64,000 bases of DNA from Okeania sp034190295. GTDB lineage: Bacteria > Cyanobacteriota > Cyanobacteriia > Cyanobacteriales > Microcoleaceae. Below, piece by piece: positions 1 through 7,800 of the stretch (its first letter is position 1; each line of letters begins with the position of its first letter). Under the pieces are notes generated by a model, which was not told where the DNA came from, made no database searches, and was given only the letters and a program-made list of their open reading frames with translations. The DNA is taken from assembly GCA_034190295.1 (NCBI GenBank), contig JAXHSW010000020.1, positions 1-64,000 on the forward strand, read 5' to 3'. Position numbers and translations under genes: made by a program.

Positions 1-60
1 TGGGGGGATGGGGAGATGGGGAGATGGGGAGATGGGGAGATGGGGAGATGGGGAGATGGG
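1..60. repeat. Octamer tandem repeat
   Basis: The window opens inside a direct tandem repeat of the 8-base unit ggggagat, about seven copies. It resembles the other short tandem repeats scattered between genes here. No gene is visible from here to the IS1-like remnant at 421. Confidence 0.9.
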
Positions 61-420
61 GGATTTAATATTGAAGTGTGGATAGAATTATAAACATATA
101 CTGTATAACCGGATTCTATATAACCCCGACCGTGGAGGGGAAGTAGGGGATTTGAGAAAAGCTCTAAAAATATTGCGCCTTAAAAGGCGGGGTTGCGCGA
201 CCCTGATGATTTTGATCAAAAAAATATTCCTGACTGGACAGTAAAAAGTTTTTTGATTCAAAATACTATTGGTTTCATGTGACAAAATGCTCCAGATTCG
301 ACCGTCTCATAAATGGCGATCGAGTACTTAAGAATTTTGTCAAAAGTAGAACTGACCTACTTTTGACTAAAATATGCTTCCTCTGTTCGGCTCCGTGCAT
401 GAGAGCGGGGAATGTTTTTT

Positions 421-877
421 CGGCATTGGTCAATTAAGCTATGATTTGAGAAAGGAGCGATCGCTGTGAATATCTATAGAACCCCTGAGTGGTATCTTTT
501 GAGGAAAAGGTATACTTAGTTAGTGATAGAACTGGCGTTGTGCCCAGAGCGATCGCACTTTGAACGTCAACAACAGTTGGGTAAATGCCAACCTTCAAGC
601 AGTTTGACAGACTTTGAATAGGTCTTAATTGAAGCATCCCATACCATGAACATACATTTTTCAGCATTCATCTGGAGAGTTCATCACTATAACCTCTATA
701 AGTTTCATCACAATCAATAAATTGACCACCACATTCTACACAAATATAGTTTTGCTTTCCTTTCTTTTGGCCATTTTTATTGATGTGAGTTGATTGACCC
801 ATTTGGACATTCCATAATTTTTCTGCCTAAGATCGCGATCGCTCTTTTCTCAAATCATACCTTAATTCACCAACGCC
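421..877. mobile_element. IS1-like element remnant with about 40-bp inverted ends
   Basis: The two ends are imperfect inverted repeats of about 40 bases. The left begins cggcattggtcaattaag and the right, read in reverse, begins cggcgttggtgaattaag; both continue through tatgatttgagaaa to gagcgatcgc. Between them lies only the N-terminal part of an InsA-like transposase (668-815). At about 457 bp the element is shorter than an IS1-family IS, so it is an internally deleted, immobile copy. I see no target duplication. The family name rests on the InsA-like peptide. Confidence 0.6.
668..815 (-). pseudogene. InsA-like (IS1 family) transposase N-terminal fragment, frameshifted
   Basis: Reading the minus strand from the ATG at 815 gives MECP. 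A shift of frame is then needed to reach QSTHINKNGQKKGKQNYICV and a following ECGGQFID, the zinc-binding Cys-rich N-terminus of IS1-type InsA proteins. Two extra bases near 803-808 account for the shift: the sequence there reads aaatgggtcaa where aaatgtcaa would give an unbroken frame. The frame then ends at a TGA at 668-670, with the catalytic part missing. The fragment lies inside the inverted repeats of the remnant at 421-877. Confidence 0.6.
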
Positions 878-1102
878 GTTTTTTCTACTAAGAACTTTGT
901 ACTGTCTAGTTAGGTTAGCTAAATTAGTAAATTTTCTCTATATTTTCTCGATCGCTGCCTTCCTTGATGGGTTTAAAACTTCATTGTCATAATTATGGGA
1001 TAACTAATTATTCGGATACTATATAAAACACTCCTGCATTTTTCATGTTCATATTAGGGGTTTTATTGACAATTTATTAATAGCGATCGCTCTTTATTAA
1101 AG

Positions 1103-1309
1103 CTAGATTAATTGTAGTTTCTGAAGCTTTGGCAGAGGTTTTTCCATTTTCTTATAAGCATATACTAAATCTTCTCAAACTTCTTTAGTATTCTGCAGTG
1201 CTTCCTCATAAGTTTTACCATGAATTTGAGCATATTTCCCCCAGTCAGGCAAACTAGCAATATATGTTTTATCTTCTTCAGACTATTGAATTAAAATGCT
1301 ATATTTCAT
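1103..1309 (-). pseudogene. HicB-family antitoxin pseudogene with two in-frame stops
   Basis: The minus-strand frame from the ATG at 1309 encodes 68 codons plus a final TAG. It reads MKYSILIQ, stop, SEEDKTYIASLPDWGKYAQI, then HGKTYEEALQNTKEV, stop, EDLVYAYKKMEKPLPKLQ. This is the usual HicB/UPF0150 fold: a beta strand, a DWG turn, then the KTYEEAL helix. The first stop (TAG) sits where relatives have Trp and the second (TGA) where they have Leu, each one base change away. No HicA partner remains next to it. It appears to be a recent loss of function. Confidence 0.75.
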
Positions 1310-1367
1310 TAGAGAGTTTGACTCCCAATAATAGTCCGAAAATTCAAACATATTAAGTATAAATTTT

Positions 1368-1871
1368 CTAGTTCTTATGATTATTTTGATTTTCATCTAG
1401 ATGCTCGTCAACCTGCAAATCTTGTAGCGATAATTCAGGCACTTCTGATGTGGGAATTGTGAGATTAAATTGAAAGACTATTTGATTTTTTTCAATATTA
1501 ATAGTTTTGATATCTACAACACTTTGTTTTGGTAATAAACTTTTAACTGGCACTTGTTCTACCTTAGATTTATAACCAGATTCATCCAGCCATTCATAAA
1601 TTTTCCGCCAATTTTCTATTTTTTCAACCTTATCTAAAAGAAATTTAACGTATTTATAAATCGTTGCACATAAATCCGATTCTACACCTCTAGGAATTTT
1701 ACCTAAATGTTCGGCAATTTCCGAAGGACTAAAGCCACATAATAAACCTCTTAAATGAGCCTTTTCAATAGGAGTGAGATGTTTTCCTTTTGCAGAAGCT
1801 AGATCGGCATAAAGACTTTCTAAGTCCCATTCTTGTGCAGCTTGACTGAAGATTTTATCAATTTGGGCCAT
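1368..1871 (-). CDS. Small protein with HTH-like domain of the STAND/vMAP-associated type
   Basis: The product is 167 aa and basic to neutral, with no signal peptide or membrane segment. Residues about 30-80 (LTPIEKAHLRGLLCG, then a SPSEIAEHLG helix) resemble the helix-turn-helix at the N-terminus of many cyanobacterial NB-ARC or vWA-MoxR-associated proteins. Here no ATPase domain follows. The last 70 residues (VVDIKTINIEKNQIVFQFN) look beta-rich and I do not recognise them. The gene is divergent from the vWA/RTX gene at 1994, so the 120-bp spacer may hold both promoters. A DNA- or partner-binding role is inference only. Confidence 0.6.
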   Translation of the reverse strand: MAQIDKIFSQAAQEWDLESLYADLASAKGKHLTPIEKAHLRGLLCGFSPSEIAEHLGKIPRGVESDLCATIYKYVKFLLDKVEKIENWRKIYEWLDESGYKSKVEQVPVKSLLPKQSVVDIKTINIEKNQIVFQFNLTIPTSEVPELSLQDLQVDEHLDENQNNHKN

Positions 1872-1993
1872 CTTTATTGGATTTTAGAGTTTACTAACAT
1901 AACTCTAACATTATTTCTAACGTTGGTCTGTAGATGATTAGAAGTTGGTTAATTTATTATTGTCTTAACTAATCAAACAAAAAAGAATATTTT

Positions 1994-4672
1994 ATGCTGA
2001 TGGATAAAGAAAATGCTAACCTCTTCTCATCACAGACAACTGGAGGGGCAACTACCTACGATCCTATTGAAATTACTAAACTCTTGGCATTCGGAACAAA
2101 TGCACCATCACCAGACAACTATAACGAACACATTAGACCTGCTAATGCTACTCCAGCTACCATAACCTATGATATGGCCACATATATGAGTAGTGGTGGT
2201 GGGCGTTTTGCATATCCATCGTTGTTTCCTGCGGTGGATAGATTCTTCAGTGCAAATATTCCTGATGGCACATATACTTACGCTGAGATATCCAGTCCAG
2301 ATATTCTGAACTTATCTGACAACGATCTAAGAGTTGGAATTTCTCAGTATGGTACAGATATAGATAGCGCTGACCATCCCGATCGTTCTTATATCTTTGG
2401 CAGCACCAGTTTTAGACTTGACACTTCAAACGCAACTTTTGAGATTGCTGATGGTGTCAAAACTATTAGAAATATTGAGGTACGTGCTTTTGACGACAAT
2501 TTTGATTTCGATTCATCTAATCGACTTGTTGAGACAATTAACAATCTCTTTCTTGAACCAACTTTAGATCCCTACAAATTGGGTCGTGGAGAGGTCGAGA
2601 TTAAATTTTCTGGGTCGGGGGCAACTTATGATACCTACACTCAGACAGATGATTTTGCTACCGATCAAGGTCGTGAAAGTGATGTGAGCGTTATCGGTAG
2701 CCCAGGACGTCTTTCCAAAGATGCTCGGGGTATTGGAAGTATCGCACTATCACCATCATATCTGTTTAATATTGCCTCAGACACATTCTTATCCTATGAT
2801 CGTGGTGACTTAAAAGTAATTTATGGAACCCCCGGAAGTGACGATATTAATGAGTTTGATGCCGAGGTAAGCCTTGATATCTATTTTGGATATCTCATGG
2901 TTGGTGGTGCTGGTAATGACAATATAGATGGTGGCCTGTTTGCTGATGAACTGCAAGGAGGTGAAGGTAACGACACTCTCAACGGTGGTCTTGGTGATGA
3001 TACATTCGTTGGCGGTCAGGGAAACGACAGGATAAATGGTGGCTCGTTCATATTTGGTCTATTCCAGGGAACTGATAGCTCAGTTTATGAAGGAACACTA
3101 GACGAATACGATATTGAATTTCTACCTGATGACACTGTTAGAATCACAGATCGAGTAGCAGGCCGGGATGGCTCTGATACTCTTGAAGGTGTAGAGCAAG
3201 CAATATTTTCAGACAGGACAATAAACCTCTCACCAGGGCAAGATGTCAGTTTTGTTATCGACACTACTTCTAGTATGGAAGACGACATTGATGCAGTTAA
3301 AGTCCGCGCCAGTGATATAATAAACTCAATCTTTGAAGGTGAAGGTGGTTTTCTTGACTCTCGCATTGCCGTTGTTGGTTACAACGATCCAGGAACAAAT
3401 ACCTTCCTCTCTTTCACTCAAGAGCCGAAAGTTGACGATCGCAAAACAGCAGCTCTCAATGCAATTAATAGTATTTCAGTCAGTGGTGGCGGTGACTTTC
3501 CTGAAGTTGTTAATGCTGGTCTACTCCGCGCTCTGTCTGGTGGAGCAGGAGAATGGCGAGAGGAAGCTATAGCAAGACGTATTATCCTCTTTGGGGATGC
3601 TCCACCTAAAGATACTGAACTTCGTGGACAAGTAACAGCACTTGCATCTAACGTAAACGCCTCAATTTCTGGTAGCAGTCTTTCCTCATTATCAATATCA
3701 GGAGACATTGAAACCACCAACATAGCAGATAATCTAGCTGTCACCCGCTTCGCTCTCCAAACCGATGCTCCTACTACAACTCCAGTCGAAATCTTTACCA
3801 TTCTAATTGGCGATGACCCAGAAACTGCTGCTGATTTTCAAAGCCTTGCGACTGCAACTGGCGGTCAATCTTTCAATGCTTTAGATGCTTCTGAAATCGT
3901 TGACGTAATAATTTCAGCTATTCAAGCACCACCAGATGACAACAACACCCCACTAAACAGTATTTCCATCACCACACCCATACCCAACAATCTTGGCAGA
4001 CCCCAAAATACCTTTAGCAATGGGTTCTACCATTTGACAGAATTGGATGATACTGGCATACCTGCCGAGTTTGCCGAAACTCCTATCCTCGCTCTAGCTG
4101 GCAACGACAACCTCACGGGTACAGCAGGAGGAAATTATATTAGTGGAGACCAAGGAAGCGATACCCTCAGTGGACTAGGTGGTAACGACTCCCTATTTGG
4201 CGGGGAAGCATCCGATCTAATAGATGGCGGAGCTGGCGATGACCTAGTATGGGGAAGTTCGGATAACGATCGCCTCAACGGAGGAGATGGTAATGACTCC
4301 ATCCGAGGTGGCAGGGATAACGATGTTCTCACAGGCGACCTTGGCAACGACACCTTGTGGGGTGATTCTGGCCAAGACATTATGATTGGCGGTCTAGGTA
4401 ACGATATATTTGTCATTGCCACCGACCCTAATGTAACAACCCCTATCCAACAAGCAGATGCGATCGCTGACTTTGAAGTAGGAGTAGATATCATCGGTTT
4501 GGCCAACAATCTATTATTGGAGCAGCTTACCTTTGAACCTGTTAACCTACAACTTGATGCCGGGTTGGCCACACCTTCTACCGCTATCAGACTAAACAAT
4601 GATTATTTAGCGATCGTTCAAGGAGTGGCAGATGCAAATGTATTTACTAACACTAATTTTGTAACGGTTTAG
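1994..4672 (+). CDS. vWA-domain RTX calcium-binding protein, probably secreted
   Basis: The product is 892 aa with no N-terminal signal peptide, as expected for type I secretion. Residues about 1-285 form an unassigned domain. Residues 290-345 hold RTX nonapeptides (GGEGNDTLNGGLGDDTF). Residues about 418-640 form a von Willebrand A domain with the MIDAS sequence DTTSS at 423-427 preceding M428. A second RTX block follows at about 700-805 (GGNDSLFGGEASD, SIRGGRDNDVLTG). The C-terminus ends NTNFVTV, similar to the NTDFEIF end of the 308-aa RTX protein at 60023. Calcium-dependent folding outside the cell and metal-mediated adhesion are known for these families; the adhesion role here is inference. 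The start could also be the second Met, two codons later. Confidence 0.85.
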   Translation: MLMDKENANLFSSQTTGGATTYDPIEITKLLAFGTNAPSPDNYNEHIRPANATPATITYDMATYMSSGGGRFAYPSLFPAVDRFFSANIPDGTYTYAEISSPDILNLSDNDLRVGISQYGTDIDSADHPDRSYIFGSTSFRLDTSNATFEIADGVKTIRNIEVRAFDDNFDFDSSNRLVETINNLFLEPTLDPYKLGRGEVEIKFSGSGATYDTYTQTDDFATDQGRESDVSVIGSPGRLSKDARGIGSIALSPSYLFNIASDTFLSYDRGDLKVIYGTPGSDDINEFDAEVSLDIYFGYLMVGGAGNDNIDGGLFADELQGGEGNDTLNGGLGDDTFVGGQGNDRINGGSFIFGLFQGTDSSVYEGTLDEYDIEFLPDDTVRITDRVAGRDGSDTLEGVEQAIFSDRTINLSPGQDVSFVIDTTSSMEDDIDAVKVRASDIINSIFEGEGGFLDSRIAVVGYNDPGTNTFLSFTQEPKVDDRKTAALNAINSISVSGGGDFPEVVNAGLLRALSGGAGEWREEAIARRIILFGDAPPKDTELRGQVTALASNVNASISGSSLSSLSISGDIETTNIADNLAVTRFALQTDAPTTTPVEIFTILIGDDPETAADFQSLATATGGQSFNALDASEIVDVIISAIQAPPDDNNTPLNSISITTPIPNNLGRPQNTFSNGFYHLTELDDTGIPAEFAETPILALAGNDNLTGTAGGNYISGDQGSDTLSGLGGNDSLFGGEASDLIDGGAGDDLVWGSSDNDRLNGGDGNDSIRGGRDNDVLTGDLGNDTLWGDSGQDIMIGGLGNDIFVIATDPNVTTPIQQADAIADFEVGVDIIGLANNLLLEQLTFEPVNLQLDAGLATPSTAIRLNNDYLAIVQGVADANVFTNTNFVTV

Positions 4673-4725
4673 GAAGCTATCAGCTTTTCCTGTGGAGCGA
4701 TCGACAAACAGGTATCGAATAAAAT

Positions 4726-4755
4726 ATGGGGGGTATAAATTCCCCCATGCTTTTT
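4726..4755 (+). terminator. Rho-independent terminator after the vWA/RTX gene
   Basis: A stem ATGGGGG/CCCCCAT with loop gtataaatt is followed by gc and five T. It lies about 55 bases after the stop codon of the vWA/RTX gene and before the toxin-antitoxin cluster. Confidence 0.6.
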
Positions 4756-4885
4756 AATAGATTTCTGGAATGTCAAATACCTGAGTTTTATTTGTATAAA
4801 AAGTATTATATAGTAGAGACAAAATATTTACTCATAAACGAGGAATATAAAAATATTTCCAAACCATTCAGGAGAAAAATTTTAA

Positions 4886-5198
4886 ATGTCGTATAAAATC
4901 AATATATATATCCCTAGAAAAAAAAGAATCTGGTTACTCTGCATCTTGCCCAGAAATTACCGATAAGCAGTTTGAAGGAGATTCTCTAGATATAATATTT
5001 GCAGAACTCAAAAAAGCCATCCAATTAAAATTACAAACTCAGGCAAAAAAAGCCAGCAAAAAAGTTAATCAACCTATCTGGGAAGTAGCACAATCTTTAA
5101 TTCAAGATATGACAGAAGATGAACTTAATCTACTCCCTACAAATGGAGCAGAACAACATGACCATTATATATACAGTACACCTAAACAAGAAGAATGA
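4886..5198 (+). pseudogene. Frameshifted antitoxin-like gene (HicB-type fold, DHYIY tail)
   Basis: An AGGAG ribosome site at 4870 precedes an ATG at 4886 that reads MSYKINIYIP and soon stops. After a one-base change of frame near the A8 run at 4918-4925 the sequence continues as KKESGYSASCPEITDKQFEG and ends GAEQHDHYIYSTPKQEE with TGA at 5196-5198. The C-terminal DHYIY-x-TPK tail is common in small cyanobacterial antitoxin-like proteins. The break falls in a homopolymer, so it could be a sequencing indel rather than true decay. No toxin follows directly. Confidence 0.55.
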
Positions 5199-5263
5199 AA
5201 ACTATTTTTGCAAACACATTGAGTCTATAATTAAAGTACCTGTTTTTCTGGAGGATTTTACTA

Positions 5264-5482
5264 ATGAAACCAACAACAATTTATTTACCAGAAGAAACTG
5301 AAGCTAACCTACAAAAATTAGCCACTCAAACAGGAAAATCTATTCCTGAAATTATCCAAGAATTAATTGCCAATTATCTTACTGAAAAACCTCAAAAATT
5401 ACCCAAATCAGTAGGAATGGGTTCAAGTGGAAGATCGGACTTATCCTCTAAAGCAGAAAAACTATTATGGATAGAAGAGTAA
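5264..5482 (+). CDS. Ribbon-helix-helix antitoxin (VapB-type partner of the PIN gene)
   Basis: The product is 72 aa. The N-terminal strand TTIYLPEETEANLQKLA and the helix GKSIPEIIQELIANYL are the ribbon-helix-helix fold of CopG-type antitoxins; the C-terminal tail (SSGRSDLSSKAEKLLW) would wrap the toxin. A GGAGG site lies about 10 bases upstream of the ATG. Its last 16 bases overlap the PIN toxin start at 5467, the normal antitoxin-first arrangement with translational coupling. RHH antitoxins bind their own promoter. Its toxin partner carries a premature stop, so this antitoxin may now act alone. Confidence 0.8.
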   Translation: MKPTTIYLPEETEANLQKLATQTGKSIPEIIQELIANYLTEKPQKLPKSVGMGSSGRSDLSSKAEKLLWIEE

Positions 5483-5880
5483 TAGCAGATACCAGTGGAA
5501 TTATTGCTTTTTTAGATAAGGACGATCTCTACCATTCCCAAGCAGTTAATATTGTCACCAATTATCAAATTTACATCCCTGTAACTGTTTTGCCAGAAGT
5601 TGATTATTTAGCCACTAAATATTTAGGAGAAAGAGTTGCTAGAAGTTTTATAGAAGACTAGGGAGATGAATATTTTAATTACCTTACTATCGAGTTAGAC
5701 GATATTAATAAAATTACAAAACTTATGGAACAGTATAAAGATTTACCACTCGGATTTGTTGATGCTAGTTTAGTTATTTTAGCAGAACATCATCAAATAA
5801 AAAGAATTTTAACTTTAGACAGAAGACATTTTTACTTAATTCAATCAGAACAGGTTAAGTATCTAGAAATCTTGCCATAA
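5467..5880 (+). pseudogene. PIN-domain (VapC-like) toxin interrupted by an in-frame TAG
   Basis: One frame runs for 138 codons from the ATG at 5467 to TAA at 5878-5880, broken only by TAG at 5659-5661 (codon 65). Before the stop it reads IADTSGIIAFLDKDD and PVTVLPEVDYLATKYLGERV; after it, LPLGFVDASLVILAEHH and RILTLDRRHFYLI. The acidic PIN residues are visible: Asp8 in ADTSG, Glu in PEVDY, Asp in FVDAS and Asp in LTLDRRHF. The stop separates the first two from the last two, so neither piece should be an active RNase. A single substitution is the simplest cause. Confidence 0.85.
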
Positions 5881-5927
5881 TTTTTATTTTAATCAAACAC
5901 CAAAACTATGAAGAAGAGAAATAACGA

Positions 5928-6143
5928 ATGAGACAATATTTTAATGTAATTATCGAAAAAGATGCAGATGGCTATTTAGTTGCATCCGTTCCCGCATTAA
6001 AAGGATGTCATACACAAGCAAAAAGTTATGATGAACTAATAGAACGTATCCAAGAAGCTATTGAACTTTGCTTAGAAATGGAGAACGAAGAATTTGAACC
6101 CTTAGAGTTTGTGGGTGTACAACGAGTAGAAATTCAGCAATGA
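5928..6143 (+). CDS. hicB: HicB antitoxin
   Basis: The product is 71 aa, the short form of HicB: a degenerate RNase-H-like domain (FNVIIEKDADGYLVASVPAL, then KGCHTQAKSYDELIERIQEA) without a long C-terminal DNA-binding extension. It neutralises the HicA mRNA interferase. Its TGA overlaps the HicA start by four bases (ATGA), so the pair is translationally coupled. The order is antitoxin then toxin, reversed from the Escherichia coli hicAB order but common in cyanobacteria. The pair appears intact. Confidence 0.88.
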   Translation: MRQYFNVIIEKDADGYLVASVPALKGCHTQAKSYDELIERIQEAIELCLEMENEEFEPLEFVGVQRVEIQQ

Positions 6144-6364
6144 CTAATATTCCAGCAGTTACCGGAAAGGAAATGATTTCAGCTTTAAAAAAAGCAGGTT
6201 TTAGTGTTGCTAGAATTAAAGGAAGCCATCATATTTTGATTCATCCCGATGGTAGAAGAACTGTTATTCCTGTTCATGGAAAAGAAACTATTGGAAAAGG
6301 ATTATTTGCTCAAATTTTACGAGATTGTGAGTTAAGTATTAATGAATTTATTGATTTATTATAG
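6140..6364 (+). CDS. hicA: HicA mRNA interferase toxin
   Basis: The product is 74 aa with a double-stranded-RNA-binding-like fold: the helix GKEMISALKKAGFSVARIKG, the catalytic His in GSHH (His30), then HPDGRRTVIPVHGKETIGKG and a C-terminal helix. HicA toxins cleave mRNA and are blocked by HicB. Length, His and fold motifs are all present, so the gene should be functional. It follows hicB with a 4-base overlap. Confidence 0.88.
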   Translation: MTNIPAVTGKEMISALKKAGFSVARIKGSHHILIHPDGRRTVIPVHGKETIGKGLFAQILRDCELSINEFIDLL

Positions 6365-6452
6365 CAATATAACTTTAGAAGCGAGTAAACAAGCAATTGC
6401 TAACGGAATGACTCCAGAGATTTTAGAATCAATTCTCAATGATGAAAACTAA
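6363..6452 (+). pseudogene. C-terminal fragment of an antitoxin-like gene
   Basis: Directly after hicA a 29-codon open stretch without a start reads NITLEASKQAIANGMTPEIL and ends ILNDEN with TAA at 6450-6452. The SKQAIANGMTPEILE segment looks like the tail of a small antitoxin. It appears to be what is left of a further module that was overwritten when hicBA or the following pair arrived. Confidence 0.4.
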
Positions 6453-6475
6453 ACGTATTATCTCTAACTAAAATT

Positions 6476-6709
6476 ATGAATACAAAAGAACAAATAAATC
6501 AACAATTGAACCAATTAAATGAAGAGCAACTTAGCCAAGTTGCTGACTTTATCACCTTTCTAAAATTCAGAGAAAAGTTAATTAAACCTAACCTAAATAC
6601 AGATAAATTAGCCCAACTTTATCAAGAATTTGCAGATGAAGATCGTCAACTTGCAGAAGATGGAATCAATGAATATGCCGATCTATTAACTCAAGAAGAT
6701 CGACTATGA
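6476..6709 (+). CDS. Putative antitoxin paired with MazF-like toxin
   Basis: The product is 77 aa: MNTKEQINQQLNQLNEEQLS, then VADFITFLKFREKL and an acidic tail (YQEFADEDRQLAEDGINEY, LLTQEDRL). The helix NEEQLSQVADFITFLKF is typical of DUF2281-like cyanobacterial antitoxins; the acidic tail could block the toxin's RNA site. Its TGA overlaps the MazF start by four bases. No classic SpoVT/AbrB beta fold is evident, so the MazE label is avoided. Confidence 0.7.
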   Translation: MNTKEQINQQLNQLNEEQLSQVADFITFLKFREKLIKPNLNTDKLAQLYQEFADEDRQLAEDGINEYADLLTQEDRL

Positions 6710-7050
6710 AAACTGAACGAGGAGAAATTTGGATTGCGACCCTTAACCCTACACAAGGTTCTGAACGAGCAGGAATTCGTCCAGTCATTATCTTTCAAGA
6801 AGACACAATTTCTCAATTTACTACAACTATTATTACTATCCCTTTAACCACCAATTTAAGACGAAGTTCTTTACCTAGTTGTTTACTTATTCCCAAAAAT
6901 GAAGGTGGATTAAATCAAGATTCAGTTGCTTTATGTCATCAATTGAGAGTATTAGATAAAACTCGTTTAGGTCGCAAGTTAGGAAAACTAAGTCTAACTA
7001 TCATAAATCAATTAGAAAGTATTGTATTATTTACTTTAGGTTATCAATGA
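6706..7050 (+). CDS. mazF: MazF/PemK family mRNA endoribonuclease toxin
   Basis: The product is 114 aa. The PemK/MazF core is clear: KTERGEIWIATLNPTQGSER, AGIRPVIIFQEDTISQF, IITIPLTTNLRR and a C-terminal QLRVLDKTRLGRKLGKLS. The conserved Arg in GIRPVII and the Thr in IPLTTN lie at the usual catalytic positions. Length is normal for the family. The upstream 77-aa gene overlaps it by 4 bp and should be the antitoxin. This appears to be an intact module. Confidence 0.9.
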   Translation: MKTERGEIWIATLNPTQGSERAGIRPVIIFQEDTISQFTTTIITIPLTTNLRRSSLPSCLLIPKNEGGLNQDSVALCHQLRVLDKTRLGRKLGKLSLTIINQLESIVLFTLGYQ

Positions 7051-7060
7051 AAAACATATT

Positions 7061-7306
7061 TCATTGCTCTAAAACTTTCCTCACTTCAGCTAAAGTTTCT
7101 TCTCCCGATCTGGGCAACACATTACCATTATAGATTTCATATCGACGTTTTTTAGCTTCACTCATCCAAGCTTTTTGAATTTTTTCATCTATATCAAACT
7201 CTAGACTTTCTACCAGTTTTTCTGCTAAAAAATATTTCTGTGTATTTGATAGAGATAAAGCTTCTTTTATTAGTTCATCAATAGATAGCATGATTATTAT
7301 CTTCAA
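7061..7306 (-). CDS. Orphan addiction-module antitoxin (TIGR02574-like)
   Basis: The product is 81 aa if translated from 7306. The family usually starts with MLSIDELIKEAL, so the Met at 7291 is more likely. The pattern LSNTQKYFLAEKLVESLEFD, then KAWMSEAKKRRYEIYNG and GEETLAEVRKVLE matches RelB-like addiction-module proteins. Its RelE/ParE partner would normally follow immediately, but downstream on this strand lies the convergent mazF end at 7050. It is therefore an orphan, perhaps acting as an anti-addiction remnant. Confidence 0.75.
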   Translation of the reverse strand: MKIIIMLSIDELIKEALSLSNTQKYFLAEKLVESLEFDIDEKIQKAWMSEAKKRRYEIYNGNVLPRSGEETLAEVRKVLEQ

Positions 7307-7417
7307 GATTATAAATACTTAAATTTTAGCATAAATATAGTCCAGTAGGGTGCGTTAGGCGCTAGCTGTAACGCACCACTATTCATTTAAAAATCACATA
7401 AGGACATAAGGAATTGA
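7307..7417. other. Spacer with a gtgcgtta palindrome fragment
   Basis: No gene. A short inverted motif (gtagggtgcgttaggcg, then ctgtaacgcacc) reappears in opposite form at 7640-7680 (gtgcgttacgctccgctaac, then caccctac), so the two may be the ends of one element surrounding composite repeat copy A. Confidence 0.5.
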
Positions 7418-7608
7418 TTACCGAAAAATTGTTGTTTAAAGCCTCCCTTTTTAAGGGGATAATAAAGCGGTCGAGGGATGGCGAGGTCTCCTCGCCATAT
7501 CCAATCGACCAAGAGAATAAAAATTTTCATAATTAGTCAATCCTCTCCTTGAAAAGAAGAGGTAATTGTTAATTATTAATTATTCATTATTAATTATTCA
7601 TTGTTGAA
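7418..7608 (-). repeat. Composite intergenic repeat, copy A (with GGTCGA cassette)
   Basis: In reverse orientation it holds, in order: ttaccgaaaaattg, ggtttaaagcctccc-type sequence with the second hairpin, the optional cassette gcggtcgagggatgg with ccatatccaatcgacc, the first hairpin (cctctccttgaaaagaagagg split around a-rich DNA) and a heptamer tail ending attgttgaa. The same modules in the same order recur more than twenty times in this window; see the finding on the modular repeat. Confidence 0.8.
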
Positions 7609-7691
7609 AAAGCAATCTGTGGGTGGGTGATTCTTCCCTAAAAAATGGTGCGTTACGCTCCGCTAACACACCCTACTGGACGGCTGAATAC

Positions 7692-7800
7692 TTACCGAAT
7701 AATTAAGGTTTAAAGCCTCTCCTTTAAAGGAGAAACAAAAAAAAATTTTCCTTAATCGTCAATCCTCTTCCTTTTAGGGAGAGGTAATTATTAATAATTA
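7692..7800 (-). repeat. Composite intergenic repeat, copy B, at the end of uvrB
   Basis: Reverse-orientation copy without the cassette. The palindrome tctcctttaaaggaga is at 7718-7733, and the heptamer tail (attattaataatt) overlaps the uvrB stop codon at 7791. Read on the uvrB strand, the first hairpin is followed by a run of nine T, so it could end uvrB transcription. Confidence 0.75.

Noticed and set aside
88..285. 65-codon minus-strand frame near the window start
   Set aside because: No family resemblance and no ribosome site; spans small palindromes such as gcgccttaaaaggcg.
434..667. 77-codon minus-strand frame in the IS1-like remnant
   Set aside because: It does not continue the InsA fragment in frame and resembles no transposase domain.
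4135..4599. 154-codon frame opposite the RTX repeats (also 60531-61013 opposite the 308-aa RTX gene)
   Set aside because: RTX codons give Pro/Ser-rich open frames on the other strand; these are shadows.
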